Shown here: positions 1 through 6,316 of the stretch, one piece after another
Position numbering within the stretch: position 1 is the first letter of the stretch
Layout: every line of letters starts with the position of its first letter
NCBI GenBank assembly: GCA_038231495.1
Contig: JBBRLG010000313.1
Location: 1 to 8,735 of the forward strand
DNA from: JBBRLG01 sp038231495
GTDB taxonomy: Bacteria; Planctomycetota; Planctomycetia; Gemmatales; Gemmataceae
DNA: 8,735 bases
Reading direction: 5' to 3'
Made by a program: the position numbers and the translations under genes
The notes under the pieces: generated by a model
Database searches by the model: none
The model's input: only the letters and a program-made list of their open reading frames with translations
What the model was told of the DNA's origin: nothing

Positions 1-9
1 AAAATTTCC

Positions 10-47
10 AAAAAAACGTGCGGGGTTTCTGCCCCCCACAACCCCCG
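10..47 (-). terminator. Candidate intrinsic terminator of the ompH-lpxC-oxidoreductase unit
   Basis: Read on the minus strand, a GGGGTT arm (plus 40-45) pairs with an AACCCC arm (plus 22-27) and is followed after a few bases by seven T (plus 10-16). It lies about 110 bp beyond the oxidoreductase stop codon. The stem is short and neighbouring G/C runs allow alternative pairings, so the call is moderate. Confidence 0.4.
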
Positions 48-48
48 T

Positions 49-63
49 GGGGGGGGGGGGGGG
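49..63. repeat. 15-bp poly-G homopolymer tract
   Basis: An uninterrupted run of 15 G on the plus strand, set in a stretch (about 20-110) made almost entirely of C runs and G runs. Such a tract can form G-quadruplexes, is prone to slippage, and is often miscounted by sequencers, so its exact length is uncertain. It lies downstream of the oxidoreductase gene and no gene crosses it convincingly. Confidence 0.9.
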
Positions 64-154
64 CCACCCCCGGTCTGCCCCGCTCCCCCGTGGGGTTCCC
101 CCCGCTCCGCTCGCCAAGAGGCAAGCGGCTGTGAACGTGTACTCCTACCCGGTT

Positions 155-1246
155 TCAAGCGGCGTCTTGTGCGGCCGGCGGCAGGAACAACAACCCGTGC
201 GCCGCCGGCACGTCCCACGGTCCCACCGGGCCGTCGGCGTCGCCTTCCCAGGCGTGGTGGCGCACACCGTCCAGGATTCGGCCGGCCAGGGCCACCGCGT
301 CTCGGCCCGCCGCGCCATCGACCCGCGGCCGGCCGGCCGTCCGGATCGCGTGGATGAAATCGTGCAACTCGGCGGTCAGCTGGTCGCCGGCGTTGCAGTT
401 CAATTCCTGGGTCTCGACGTGTCGGGCGAACAGTTCCGTCTTGAGCTGCGCCACCGCCGACGGGTCCAGGCGGCGCACGTCCAGCCGCCCTTGGCGCAGG
501 TACCGGGCCGGCTGCATGAGCGTCAACTGCCGTTTGGCGAAATCGACGCCCGCGAAACCCTCCGGCCCCCAGACGGTCATCCGCCGCACCGGCGTCGGAT
601 GGACCCGGCTCGCGCTCAGGTTGGCAACGCAGCCGTTCTCGAAAACGAGGCGGGCTTGCGCCATGTCCTCCTGGCCGCCCAGCACCGCAACGCCAAGGGC
701 TTCGACGCTACGCACCGGGGCGCGCACGAGGCTCAGGATTAAATCGAGATCGTGGATCATCAAATCGAGGACCACGCCGATGTCGGTCGAGCGCCCGGAA
801 AAACCGCTGTACCGTTCGCAGTTGATGAGCTTGGGCTGCAACGGCCGGCGCTGCAACTCCTCGAACGCGGGGTTGAAGCGTTCGATGTGGCCGACTTGCA
901 AGACCACGTTGTGCTTCGCCGCCAGCGCGACGAGTTCGTCGGCGTCGGCGACCGCGGTCGTCAACGGCTTCTCGATCAACAGCGGGATGCCGTGTGCCAG
1001 GAAGTCGGCGGCGACCTTGAAATGATGGACCGTGGGCACGACGACGACCGCGGCGTCCACGAGGGGCAGAAGCGCCCGGTGGTCCCCGAAGGCGCGAGTG
1101 CCGCAGCGCTGGGCGATCATTTCGGCCTGCCCCGGCTGCGTATCGACGACGCCTGCCAGTTCCACGTCCGGCATTCCCGACAGGATGCGGGCGTGTTCCT
1201 TACCCAGGTGGCCGACGCCGATTACTCCCAGCCGTAGGCGCGTCAT
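155..1246 (-). CDS. Gfo/Idh/MocA-family NAD(P)-dependent oxidoreductase (lpx-linked sugar dehydrogenase)
   Basis: A 363-aa cytosolic dehydrogenase. The N-terminal Rossmann fold shows the dinucleotide loop GVIGVGHLG at residues 7-15. The family EKP motif is at 92-94, where the lysine acts in catalysis, followed by a VGHIERFNP stretch near 118-126. The D-x3-HD signature (D161, H165, D166) lies in the C-terminal substrate domain. The start at 1246 is chosen over an in-frame ATG at 1300 because AGGAG sits 10 nt upstream and the GVIG strand normally begins within ten residues of the start. The gene begins 54 bp after the lpxC stop and is probably cotranscribed with it. Members of this family in lpx neighbourhoods include GnnA, which oxidises UDP-GlcNAc at C3 for 3-amino lipid A sugars. 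That function is possible but inferred from context, and no GnnB aminotransferase is visible here. The last 30 or so residues look like a lineage-specific tail. Confidence 0.88.
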   Translation of the reverse strand: MTRLRLGVIGVGHLGKEHARILSGMPDVELAGVVDTQPGQAEMIAQRCGTRAFGDHRALLPLVDAAVVVVPTVHHFKVAADFLAHGIPLLIEKPLTTAVADADELVALAAKHNVVLQVGHIERFNPAFEELQRRPLQPKLINCERYSGFSGRSTDIGVVLDLMIHDLDLILSLVRAPVRSVEALGVAVLGGQEDMAQARLVFENGCVANLSASRVHPTPVRRMTVWGPEGFAGVDFAKRQLTLMQPARYLRQGRLDVRRLDPSAVAQLKTELFARHVETQELNCNAGDQLTAELHDFIHAIRTAGRPRVDGAAGRDAVALAGRILDGVRHHAWEGDADGPVGPWDVPAAHGLLFLPPAAQDAA

Positions 1247-1274
1247 GCGCAGGTTTCTCCTGAAGGAAGGTCGG

Positions 1275-1287
1275 GGGCGGGACGCCC
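1275..1287. repeat. Short GC palindrome in the lpxC-oxidoreductase gap
   Basis: GGGCG and CGCCC arms flank a 3-base GGA loop in the 54-bp spacer between lpxC and the oxidoreductase. It could be a degenerate copy of a dispersed intergenic repeat or a weak RNA hairpin. There is no T-tract, so it is not a terminator. Confidence 0.4.
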
Positions 1288-1300
1288 GCGCTCCAACCAA

Positions 1301-2182
1301 TCACGCCGCCGCCCGCTGCACCGCACTCGCCTCCAGCATTCGGTGCAGCGTCCGCACCAGCTCGACGTTCAGCGGGTGCCCGGAGCGGTAGGCGACCACG
1401 TGGCCGCACAGGTCCACGCCCAAGAGAGACAGGTCGCCGACCAGGTCCAACACCTTATGCCGGGCCGGCTCGTTGGCGAACCGCACCTTGTTGCCGATGG
1501 GGCCGCGCGGCCCGAAGATCAAGAGGTCGGCGGTCGTCGTGCGCGCGCCCAACCCCTGGCGGCGCAGTTCCTCCGCCTCGGATTCGAGGATGAACGTCCG
1601 GCACCGCGCCAGGTCGCGGGCGAAACCGGCTGGCGTAATGGCCTGCGTGTGGACCTGCCGTAGGAGTGGCGACGTTGGGCCGTAGTCGAGGAAGTAGCTG
1701 ATCGTGAAGCCGGGCTGCTCGACGGGGTGCAGCGACAGCGTCGCCCCGTTGGCCTGCAGCTTCACGGGACTATCGACGCACCACACGTCGCGCCGGGCGG
1801 CTTGCAGCACGATGCCCGCCTCGCGCAAGGCCTCGACAAACAGGAAGGAGGAGCCGTCCAGGCCGGGCGGTTCCGGGGCGTTGAGTTCGACGACGCAGTT
1901 GTCGATGTGCAGCCCGGCAAGGGCCGCGAGGACGTGTTCGACCAGCCCCACCTGGGCGGGGGCGTGGCCGAGGGTCGTGCGCCGTTGGGTGCCGGTGACG
2001 TGCGTGACGTGCGCCGGAATCTGGGCGCGCGGCCGCAAGTCGGTGCGCACGAAAACGACCCCGCTGGACGGCGGGGCCGGTACGAAGCGTAAGCGCACGG
2101 TCGCGCCGGTCAGGAAGCCGATGCCGCGCACCTCCGCCGGCCGGGCGATCGTCCGTTGGGAGCGGTAGTTTTGCCTTCTCAC
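1301..2182 (-). CDS. lpxC: UDP-3-O-acyl-N-acetylglucosamine deacetylase LpxC
   Basis: A 293-aa zinc deacetylase that removes the acetyl group from UDP-3-O-acyl-GlcNAc in the cytosol, the committed step of lipid A biosynthesis. The length matches the family (E. coli about 305 aa). Visible motifs are the first-domain VEHVLAALAGL segment with catalytic E82 and zinc ligand H83, the LDGSS segment that follows, and the second-domain HKVLDLVGDL segment with zinc ligands H242 and D246 plus K243. SGH with H269 corresponds to the catalytic His of E. coli. All key residues keep a constant +4 offset from E. coli numbering. The start is a GTG at 2182, with AAGGA 10 nt upstream. An in-frame ATG at 2251 would add 23 residues lying in a hairpin-forming intergenic repeat and is rejected. 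The gene follows ompH by 96 bp and precedes the oxidoreductase. Confidence 0.96.
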   Translation of the reverse strand: MRRQNYRSQRTIARPAEVRGIGFLTGATVRLRFVPAPPSSGVVFVRTDLRPRAQIPAHVTHVTGTQRRTTLGHAPAQVGLVEHVLAALAGLHIDNCVVELNAPEPPGLDGSSFLFVEALREAGIVLQAARRDVWCVDSPVKLQANGATLSLHPVEQPGFTISYFLDYGPTSPLLRQVHTQAITPAGFARDLARCRTFILESEAEELRRQGLGARTTTADLLIFGPRGPIGNKVRFANEPARHKVLDLVGDLSLLGVDLCGHVVAYRSGHPLNVELVRTLHRMLEASAVQRAAA

Positions 2183-2192
2183 GTTCGCGCCA

Positions 2193-2197
2193 TCCTT
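2193..2197 (-). promoter_or_regulatory. Ribosome binding site deciding the lpxC GTG start
   Basis: AAGGA on the minus strand, 10 nt before GTG at 2182. The in-frame ATG at 2251 lies within the G/C hairpin, so translation from there would start in structured RNA. The site favours the GTG. Confidence 0.6.
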
Positions 2198-2235
2198 GTT
2201 CGGAAGGATTCGTCCGGGGGCGAGAAATAGGCGAA

Positions 2236-2264
2236 CTCCCCTCTCCCGCAAGGGGAGAGGGGAG
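2236..2264. repeat. Perfect 12-bp hairpin between ompH and lpxC
   Basis: CTCCCCTCTCCC at 2236-2247 and its exact complement at 2253-2264 flank a 5-base GCAAG loop. It lies entirely between the ompH stop and the lpxC start. In the minus-strand transcript no U-run follows, so it is not a classical terminator. It may act as an RNA stability or processing hairpin or a partial attenuator between the chaperone and LpxC. Similar C/T-rich hairpins are common dispersed intergenic repeats in many bacteria. Confidence 0.75.
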
Positions 2265-2278
2265 CAAGAGATCGGAGC

Positions 2279-2986
2279 CTAGTTGCCACCCTTGGGAGCG
2301 GTGCCGCTCGCTGGCGCGACGCCCGTGGCGGCGGCCGGGTTGGCCTTCCCGTAGGCGTCGTTCAGGACGTTGACGACTTGCAGGCTGATGTCGTTGCTCG
2401 ACTGGTAGTACATCGGGATGCAGGCGCGCGTCTGCATCTTGTTCATGATGTTCATCGGGCTGTTGTAATCGTCCGCGGTGAAGCCGTCCTGGAACTGCAA
2501 CACCATCTCGAAGCCGTTGGCCATCGCGAAGCGGGCCGCCGCGTCCTGGATGTCGCGGTAGACGCCGATCGTGTTGGCCTCGCTCTTGGGGGCCAGGGCC
2601 GTGCGGGCTTCGCTGTTGATGTCCTCGATCTCGCGCGTCAGCTTCTTGATCGTCTTCAGGTTTTCTTCCTGCTTGGCGGGGGTGGCCGCCGGAGCTTTAT
2701 TCTCGGCGGTCAGCCGCTCGATCTCGGTCTGCTTCGGCTTGGCGCGGTCCTCGAACGACTTGTAGCCGTTCTTGAACTCGTTGGCGAGGGCGTCAACCTT
2801 CTTGTAGTTTTTGAGCACGTAGGCCAGGTTGATGAACGCGAGCTTGACCTGGGGCGCGTGCGCCGCGGGGGGGGTGGCGGGTGCCGTGGTCGGGGTGCCG
2901 CCGCCCTGGGCCCAGAGCGTACCGCCCACGATGGCCGAGGCGCCCAGGGCCAGCGCGCCGACCGTACTAAGAACTTTCTTCTTCAC
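2279..2986 (-). CDS. OmpH/Skp-family periplasmic chaperone
   Basis: A 235-aa secreted protein. Residues 1-27 form a signal peptide: KKK, a hydrophobic core, and likely cleavage near LWA-Q. A Gly/Thr/Ala/Pro-rich linker runs to about residue 46. The Skp/OmpH core follows: a first strand VKLAFINLAYVLKNY, then a long charged, helical coiled-coil stretch at about 65-130, and a closing segment ending SNDISLQVVNVLNDAYG that matches the terminal D-I-(T/S)-x2-V pattern of the family. Skp trimers hold unfolded outer-membrane proteins in the periplasm. The core is longer than E. coli Skp, and an Ala/Gly/Pro-rich tail (about 215-235) is extra. The start is a GTG at 2986 with AGGAG 9 nt upstream. It lies directly before lpxC, echoing the skp-lpx linkage of proteobacteria, and two beta-barrel genes lie immediately upstream. 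Confidence 0.87.
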   Translation of the reverse strand: MKKKVLSTVGALALGASAIVGGTLWAQGGGTPTTAPATPPAAHAPQVKLAFINLAYVLKNYKKVDALANEFKNGYKSFEDRAKPKQTEIERLTAENKAPAATPAKQEENLKTIKKLTREIEDINSEARTALAPKSEANTIGVYRDIQDAAARFAMANGFEMVLQFQDGFTADDYNSPMNIMNKMQTRACIPMYYQSSNDISLQVVNVLNDAYGKANPAAATGVAPASGTAPKGGN

Positions 2987-3106
2987 TGTCCGGTTCTCCT
3001 GATCACGAGATGGTCGGCGGCGCCGTTCCCGCTGCCTCTACCGATGCGGGTACCGCCGAGTGTGTGACGGTTTGATCTGGTTGGGTGCCCCACAAGTGAG
3101 CGCTGG

Positions 3107-3135
3107 GTTCTACCCAAGGTGCCGGAGCGGGTCAA
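3107..3135 (-). promoter_or_regulatory. Candidate sigma70-type promoter for ompH-lpxC
   Basis: Minus strand: TTGACC at plus 3130-3135 (5 of 6 to the -35 consensus), a 17-bp spacer, then TAGAAC at plus 3107-3112 (4 of 6 to the -10 consensus). Transcription would begin near 3100 and give a leader of about 115 nt before the ompH GTG. It lies between the first barrel gene's stop and ompH, which allows ompH-lpxC to be expressed apart from the barrels. Confidence 0.45.
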
Positions 3136-3167
3136 GGGCGGAATCGGCCGTTGCCAGTGAAGAACAC

Positions 3168-4451
3168 TCAAAACCGGAAGTTCACGTTCGCCAGCACCTC
3201 GAACTCGTACGGCTTTGGCCCCGTCAACGGCGTGCCGAAGGCGATGCCGGCCGTCGCCCGTCGGAAGATGAAGTGACAGCCGCCGGTGAAGTCCACGGAA
3301 TCCGCGTAGCCGATCGGTTGCGTCGCCGAGCCGCGGTGGTTGAGCGGCGTATTCACGTGCAATTCCGCCACCGGCACCAGCTCGCGCAGCAGCGCGTTGG
3401 GGTCGGGATTGCGGTACAGGTGGTAGCCGGTGCCGACGCTGTTGAAGAAGACCGTCACGTCGCGGGCGTCGGTCGGCGCGGCCACCGACGAAAAGCCCTG
3501 GAAGAATACGTCGCGGTTGAGGTTGTAGATGAAGCCCACGAACGGCTGGAACACCGTCGAGTTGATCGCCGTCTCGCCGTTGATGCGGATGCGCTCGCCG
3601 GTCGGTGCGGTCAGCACCAGGCCGCCGGACAGCACGTTGCCGGTGGCGCGGTCCAGGAGGAAGGCGTACTTGAAAATCATGGTCAGGTCGTCAATGTGCG
3701 TGTCTTCCAAATCCTTGCTACCGGTCAGTTGCAAGAACGGCAGCCGCACGCCGAACGAGGCGTTGCCGTCCAGGAACGTCTTCTCGAAGCCGATCATTTC
3801 CCGGTGCAAATCGGAGCGCGACAAGCCGAGTTGCTGCACGTCCACGTCGTTGTAATAGTTGTAAGTCAGGAACACGCGATCGGTCGGCAGCGGGCTTTCG
3901 TTCTCGCCGATCTTGAAGCTGGTGCGCCACGGCACCGCCGCGGCCAGCACGATGCGGTCGCCGGCGACCAGTTGAGCCTCGCCGGGGCGCGAGCCGCGCG
4001 CGGCCGACACGTTCGTGGGCGGGTTGTTCGTATTGTCCGGGGGCGGCGTGACGACGGGCGGCGTGACGACGGGCGGCGTGACGACGGGCGGCGTGACGAT
4101 GCGCCGGGCGTTGTTGTTCAGATCGCCGAACAGGCCGGGGTCGTAGCTGGCCGCGGCTTGCGTGCCGCCTTCCGGTGCCTGTGCAAAGGCATCGCTGTTT
4201 GCGTTGGCATTGGCGTTGGCATTGGGTTGCGTCGCGTCGGGCTGCCCGGCGTTGGGCGTTCCGGACGGGTTGGTTGGCGACCCGCCCGGCAGGCCCTGGT
4301 TTAAACCCGAGATGGGCGGCGGGCAACAATCCGGAATGACAACGGGCGTGCCGCGGCGCGGCCCGCCGGCCCGCTGCACCGGCTGCGCCGCTACGCCGTT
4401 CGCGACCAGGAGTGCCAGGCACAAGCCACCGACGGGGACGGTCCATTTCAT
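3168..4451 (-). CDS. Secreted outer-membrane beta-barrel protein, paralog A (hypothetical)
   Basis: A 427-aa protein with no assigned function. Residues 1-22 form a signal peptide (likely cleavage after VAA). A low-complexity linker follows, rich in Pro, Asn, Gly and Ala. It holds a PDCC motif at about 40-43, an Asn-Ala repeat at about 78-85, an invariant segment at 87-111 beginning DAFAQAPEGGTQ, and four VTPP pentapeptide repeats at about 118-138. From about 160 to the end, alternating hydrophobic strands and turns, with a final aromatic residue in VNFRF, indicate an outer-membrane barrel recognised by the BAM complex. A loose resemblance of the LVLTAPTG region to Phenol_MetA_deg-like barrels is only suggestive. 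GGAGGAG lies about 8 nt before the ATG. It is tandem to paralog B, roughly two-thirds identical in the barrel by eye. Substrate and role are unknown. Confidence 0.82.
   Translation of the reverse strand: MKWTVPVGGLCLALLVANGVAAQPVQRAGGPRRGTPVVIPDCCPPPISGLNQGLPGGSPTNPSGTPNAGQPDATQPNANANANANSDAFAQAPEGGTQAAASYDPGLFGDLNNNARRIVTPPVVTPPVVTPPVVTPPPDNTNNPPTNVSAARGSRPGEAQLVAGDRIVLAAAVPWRTSFKIGENESPLPTDRVFLTYNYYNDVDVQQLGLSRSDLHREMIGFEKTFLDGNASFGVRLPFLQLTGSKDLEDTHIDDLTMIFKYAFLLDRATGNVLSGGLVLTAPTGERIRINGETAINSTVFQPFVGFIYNLNRDVFFQGFSSVAAPTDARDVTVFFNSVGTGYHLYRNPDPNALLRELVPVAELHVNTPLNHRGSATQPIGYADSVDFTGGCHFIFRRATAGIAFGTPLTGPKPYEFEVLANVNFRF
4041..4100. repeat. Four tandem copies of a 15-bp unit inside paralog A
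   Basis: The unit gggcggcgtgacgac starts at 4041, 4056, 4071 and 4086. The first three copies are exact and the fourth differs only in its last base. On the coding strand it adds one in-frame VTPPV-type pentapeptide per unit, so copy-number change would lengthen or shorten the linker without breaking the gene. The corresponding linker of paralog B lacks it. Confidence 0.95.
4201..4224. repeat. 12-bp tandem repeat coding an Asn-Ala run
   Basis: Two exact copies of gcgttggcattg (itself a near-duplicated 6-mer) encode the alternating Asn-Ala stretch before the invariant segment of paralog A. It is a second slippage-prone site in the same linker, also in multiples of three. Confidence 0.85.
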
Positions 4452-4473
4452 TGGAAAACTCCTCCATGCAAAG

Positions 4474-4622
4474 ATCGGGCGTCGGGTGTCGGGTGTCGGG
4501 CGTCGGGGGTCGGGGGTCGGAATTGGCTGACAGCTAATAGCTGACAGCTAACAGCTATTTATGTTCCCCTCTTCCGACCCCCGACCCCCGACACCCGACA
4601 CCCGATCCGACCGACACCCGAT
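4474..4622. repeat. Facing 7-bp repeat arrays flanking a nested palindrome, between the two barrel genes
   Basis: The left array (4474-4521) is about six and a half units of GTCGGGN. The right array (4572-4606, with degenerate units to 4622) is the inverted form NCCCGAC. The innermost three units of the arms are exact complements, so the region can fold as a long hairpin. The roughly 50-bp loop carries GCTGACAGCTA twice with a 14-bp period (4526-4536, 4540-4550), and TAGCTG-A-CAGCTA at 4538-4550 is itself a palindrome. It lies in the 182-bp gap after paralog B and immediately before paralog A's ribosome binding site. It looks like a dispersed, heptamer-based intergenic repeat element and has no coding potential. 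Confidence 0.85.
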
Positions 4623-4633
4623 CTTCTCCGACG

Positions 4634-5848
4634 TTAAAAGTGGAAATTCAAATTCGCCGACACCTCAAGGTCGTACGGTTTCGGCCCCGTTAGCGGGGTG
4701 CCGGCGGCGATGCCGAGCGTCGCCCGGCGGAACTGAATGTACGCGCCACCGGTGAAGTTCACCGAGTCGGAGAAGCCCAACGGCGCGCTATACAGGCCGC
4801 GGTGGTTGAGCGGCGTGTTAATGTGAATTTCGGCCACCGGGACCACGCCGCGCAGGATGGCGTCGGGGTCTTCGGCACGGTACAGGTGGTAGCCCGCCGC
4901 GATGCTGTTGAACAGGAGCGTCACGTCGCGGGCGTCGGTCGGCACCGCCAGCGACGAGAAGCCCTGGAAATACACGTCGCGGTTGATGTGGTAGATGAAG
5001 CCGACGAACGGCTGGAACACCGTCGAGTTGATGCTCGACTCGCCTTCGACCGTGATCTCCTGGCCGGTGGGGGCGGTCAGCACCAGGCCGCCGGACAGCA
5101 CGTCGCCGGTCGTGCGGTTGTTGATGAAGGCGTACTTGAAGATCAGGCTCAGGTCGCCGACGTGCGAGTCTTCAAAGTCCTTGCTGCCGGTGAGTTGCAG
5201 GTACGGCAAGCGCACGCCGAAGGAGGCGTCGCCCTGGAGCAGGGTCTTTTCAAAGCCGATCGTCTCGCGGTGCAGGTCGGCGGCGGTGCCGGGGATGCCC
5301 TGCAAAAGGCGATCGACGTTGTTGAAGTAGTTGTAATTGAAGAACACGCGATCGGTCGGCCGCGGGCCTTCGTTTTCGGTGATCTTGAAGACACCGCGCG
5401 ACGGCAGGGGGGCGATGATGGCGATCCGGTTGCCGCCCAGCACCTTGAAATTCCCGTGGGCCGTGACGCCGGGGGGCAGGAGGATGACGCGCTGGCCGTT
5501 AACGCCGATCAGGTCGCCGAACAGGCCGGGGTCGAAGCTGGCCGCGGCCTGCGTGCCGCCTTCCGGCGCCTGCGCGAAGGCGTCGCCGGTCCCGGTGGCG
5601 TCCGTCGGGTTGGCCGGGTTGGGTTGGCCCGCCGGGTTCGGTTCCCCCGCCGGGTTGGGAACGCCCGGAGTGCCGTTGCCCGGCAGCGGCGAGGCCGGGC
5701 AGTCGGGCAGGACCATGCGGGCCGGGGGATACGGCGCGCCGCGCCCGGGGTTGCCGGCCGCGAAGACGGTCGGGGCCTGGGCGTAAAGGGGTACTGCCCC
5801 GAAGGCGAGGCACAGGCCGGCGGCGGCCCAAAGCGTCACGGGTTTCAT
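4634..5848 (-). CDS. Secreted outer-membrane beta-barrel protein, paralog B (hypothetical)
   Basis: A 404-aa sister of paralog A. Residues 1-24 form a signal peptide ending about LYAQA. A linker with a PDC motif at 48-50 and NPAG-type Pro/Asn/Gly repeats (about 64-80) follows. Then comes the segment at 89-113 that matches paralog A in 24 of 25 residues (F105 here, Tyr in A). Next is a hydrophobic stretch (about 120-148) with no VTPP repeat, and from about 150 a barrel domain sharing long identical blocks with A, such as LSGGLVLTAPTG, NSTVFQPFVGFIY and NTPLNHRG. The last residues, LNFHF, give a C-terminal aromatic barrel signal. The start at 5848 is set by GGGAGG 6 nt upstream; an in-frame ATG at 6121 would prepend 91 residues without a signal peptide and is rejected. 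Function is unknown: a porin, transporter or structural outer-membrane protein are all possible. Confidence 0.83.
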   Translation of the reverse strand: MKPVTLWAAAGLCLAFGAVPLYAQAPTVFAAGNPGRGAPYPPARMVLPDCPASPLPGNGTPGVPNPAGEPNPAGQPNPANPTDATGTGDAFAQAPEGGTQAAASFDPGLFGDLIGVNGQRVILLPPGVTAHGNFKVLGGNRIAIIAPLPSRGVFKITENEGPRPTDRVFFNYNYFNNVDRLLQGIPGTAADLHRETIGFEKTLLQGDASFGVRLPYLQLTGSKDFEDSHVGDLSLIFKYAFINNRTTGDVLSGGLVLTAPTGQEITVEGESSINSTVFQPFVGFIYHINRDVYFQGFSSLAVPTDARDVTLLFNSIAAGYHLYRAEDPDAILRGVVPVAEIHINTPLNHRGLYSAPLGFSDSVNFTGGAYIQFRRATLGIAAGTPLTGPKPYDLEVSANLNFHF

Positions 5849-5854
5849 TTCTAA

Positions 5855-5860
5855 CCTCCC
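5855..5860 (-). promoter_or_regulatory. Strong ribosome binding site deciding the paralog B start
   Basis: GGGAGG on the minus strand, 6 nt before the ATG at 5848, which opens directly into a signal peptide. This is the best Shine-Dalgarno match in the window and excludes the longer upstream reading. Confidence 0.8.
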
Positions 5861-5978
5861 TGTTTCAATGAATTCGCTCGGCGTCACGAAGAGCGGGCGG
5901 GCGGCGGAGGGAACGGGCCTCCGGCGGCCGGTTCCGTCCGGCGCGCAGACCCCGCCCGTGGCGGCGGTTGCTCGGGCA

Positions 5979-5998
5979 ATAACGTCTGTACTCGTTAT
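5979..5998. promoter_or_regulatory. Operator-like inverted repeat upstream of paralog B
   Basis: ATAACG and CGTTAT form perfect 6-bp arms around an 8-bp spacer, in an AT-rich island inside GC-rich DNA, about 130 bp upstream of the paralog B start. The geometry fits a dimeric regulator site. No convincing -35/-10 pair was found nearby, so the role is a guess. Confidence 0.3.
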
Positions 5999-6173
5999 CG
6001 GGAAAGCACGGGGTTGAATGAAGACGCCGTGAATGGCGCGACTGACTGACGTACGACTTCTGCTCGGCCTGTGCGTTTTAACGAAGGTAGGGAAGGTGGG
6101 TAAGACCGTTCCGAAGAGCAATTACCTCGGCACGAAAGACCCGCATAGGCCGCCCAGGGGCTTGCCTAACGGA

Positions 6174-6316
6174 CCTTGCCAAAGGGCCCCTTGCCACCCA
6201 CCCTCGCCACTCGTTGCCAAGCATTTGGCAAGGGTATATGAGCGCCGCTGCCTGCCCCTGACGGTCCCATCGTGCCAAAATCCGACCCTTGCCAAGTTCT
6301 TGCGCTTTGGCAAGGG
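6174..6316. repeat. Cluster of CCTTGCC/GGCAAGG motifs
   Basis: The 7-mer CCTTGCC occurs in direct orientation at 6174, 6189 and 6288 and inverted (GGCAAGG) at 6228 and 6309, with a related CTTGCC at 6161. Two pairs form hairpins: TTGCCAA-gcat-TTGGCAA at 6214-6231, and the larger terminator stem at 6282-6324. The density exceeds what a single terminator needs and suggests a repeat element or iteron-like protein sites. Confidence 0.6.

Noticed and set aside
47..742. Plus-strand frame beginning in the poly-G tract
   Set aside because: It starts within the homopolymer, has no ribosome site, is Arg/Pro-rich and lies antisense to the oxidoreductase.
2183..2251. N-terminal extension of LpxC from an ATG at 2251
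   Set aside because: The added 23 residues lie in the intergenic hairpin. The GTG at 2182 has a ribosome site and gives the family's usual length.
3060..4304. Long plus-strand reading frame opposite barrel paralog A
   Set aside because: Arg/Val/Glu/His-heavy composition with no domain or signal peptide. The minus-strand frame has a signal peptide, ribosome site and barrel C-terminus, so this is a high-GC antisense artefact.
4474..4622. Short repeats considered as a CRISPR array
   Set aside because: The units are 7 bp, contiguous, without spacers and inverted around a centre, which is not CRISPR architecture. No cas gene is present.
4802..5854. Long plus-strand reading frame opposite barrel paralog B
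   Set aside because: Same artefact pattern as opposite paralog A. The two antisense translations resemble each other only because the underlying minus-strand genes are paralogs.
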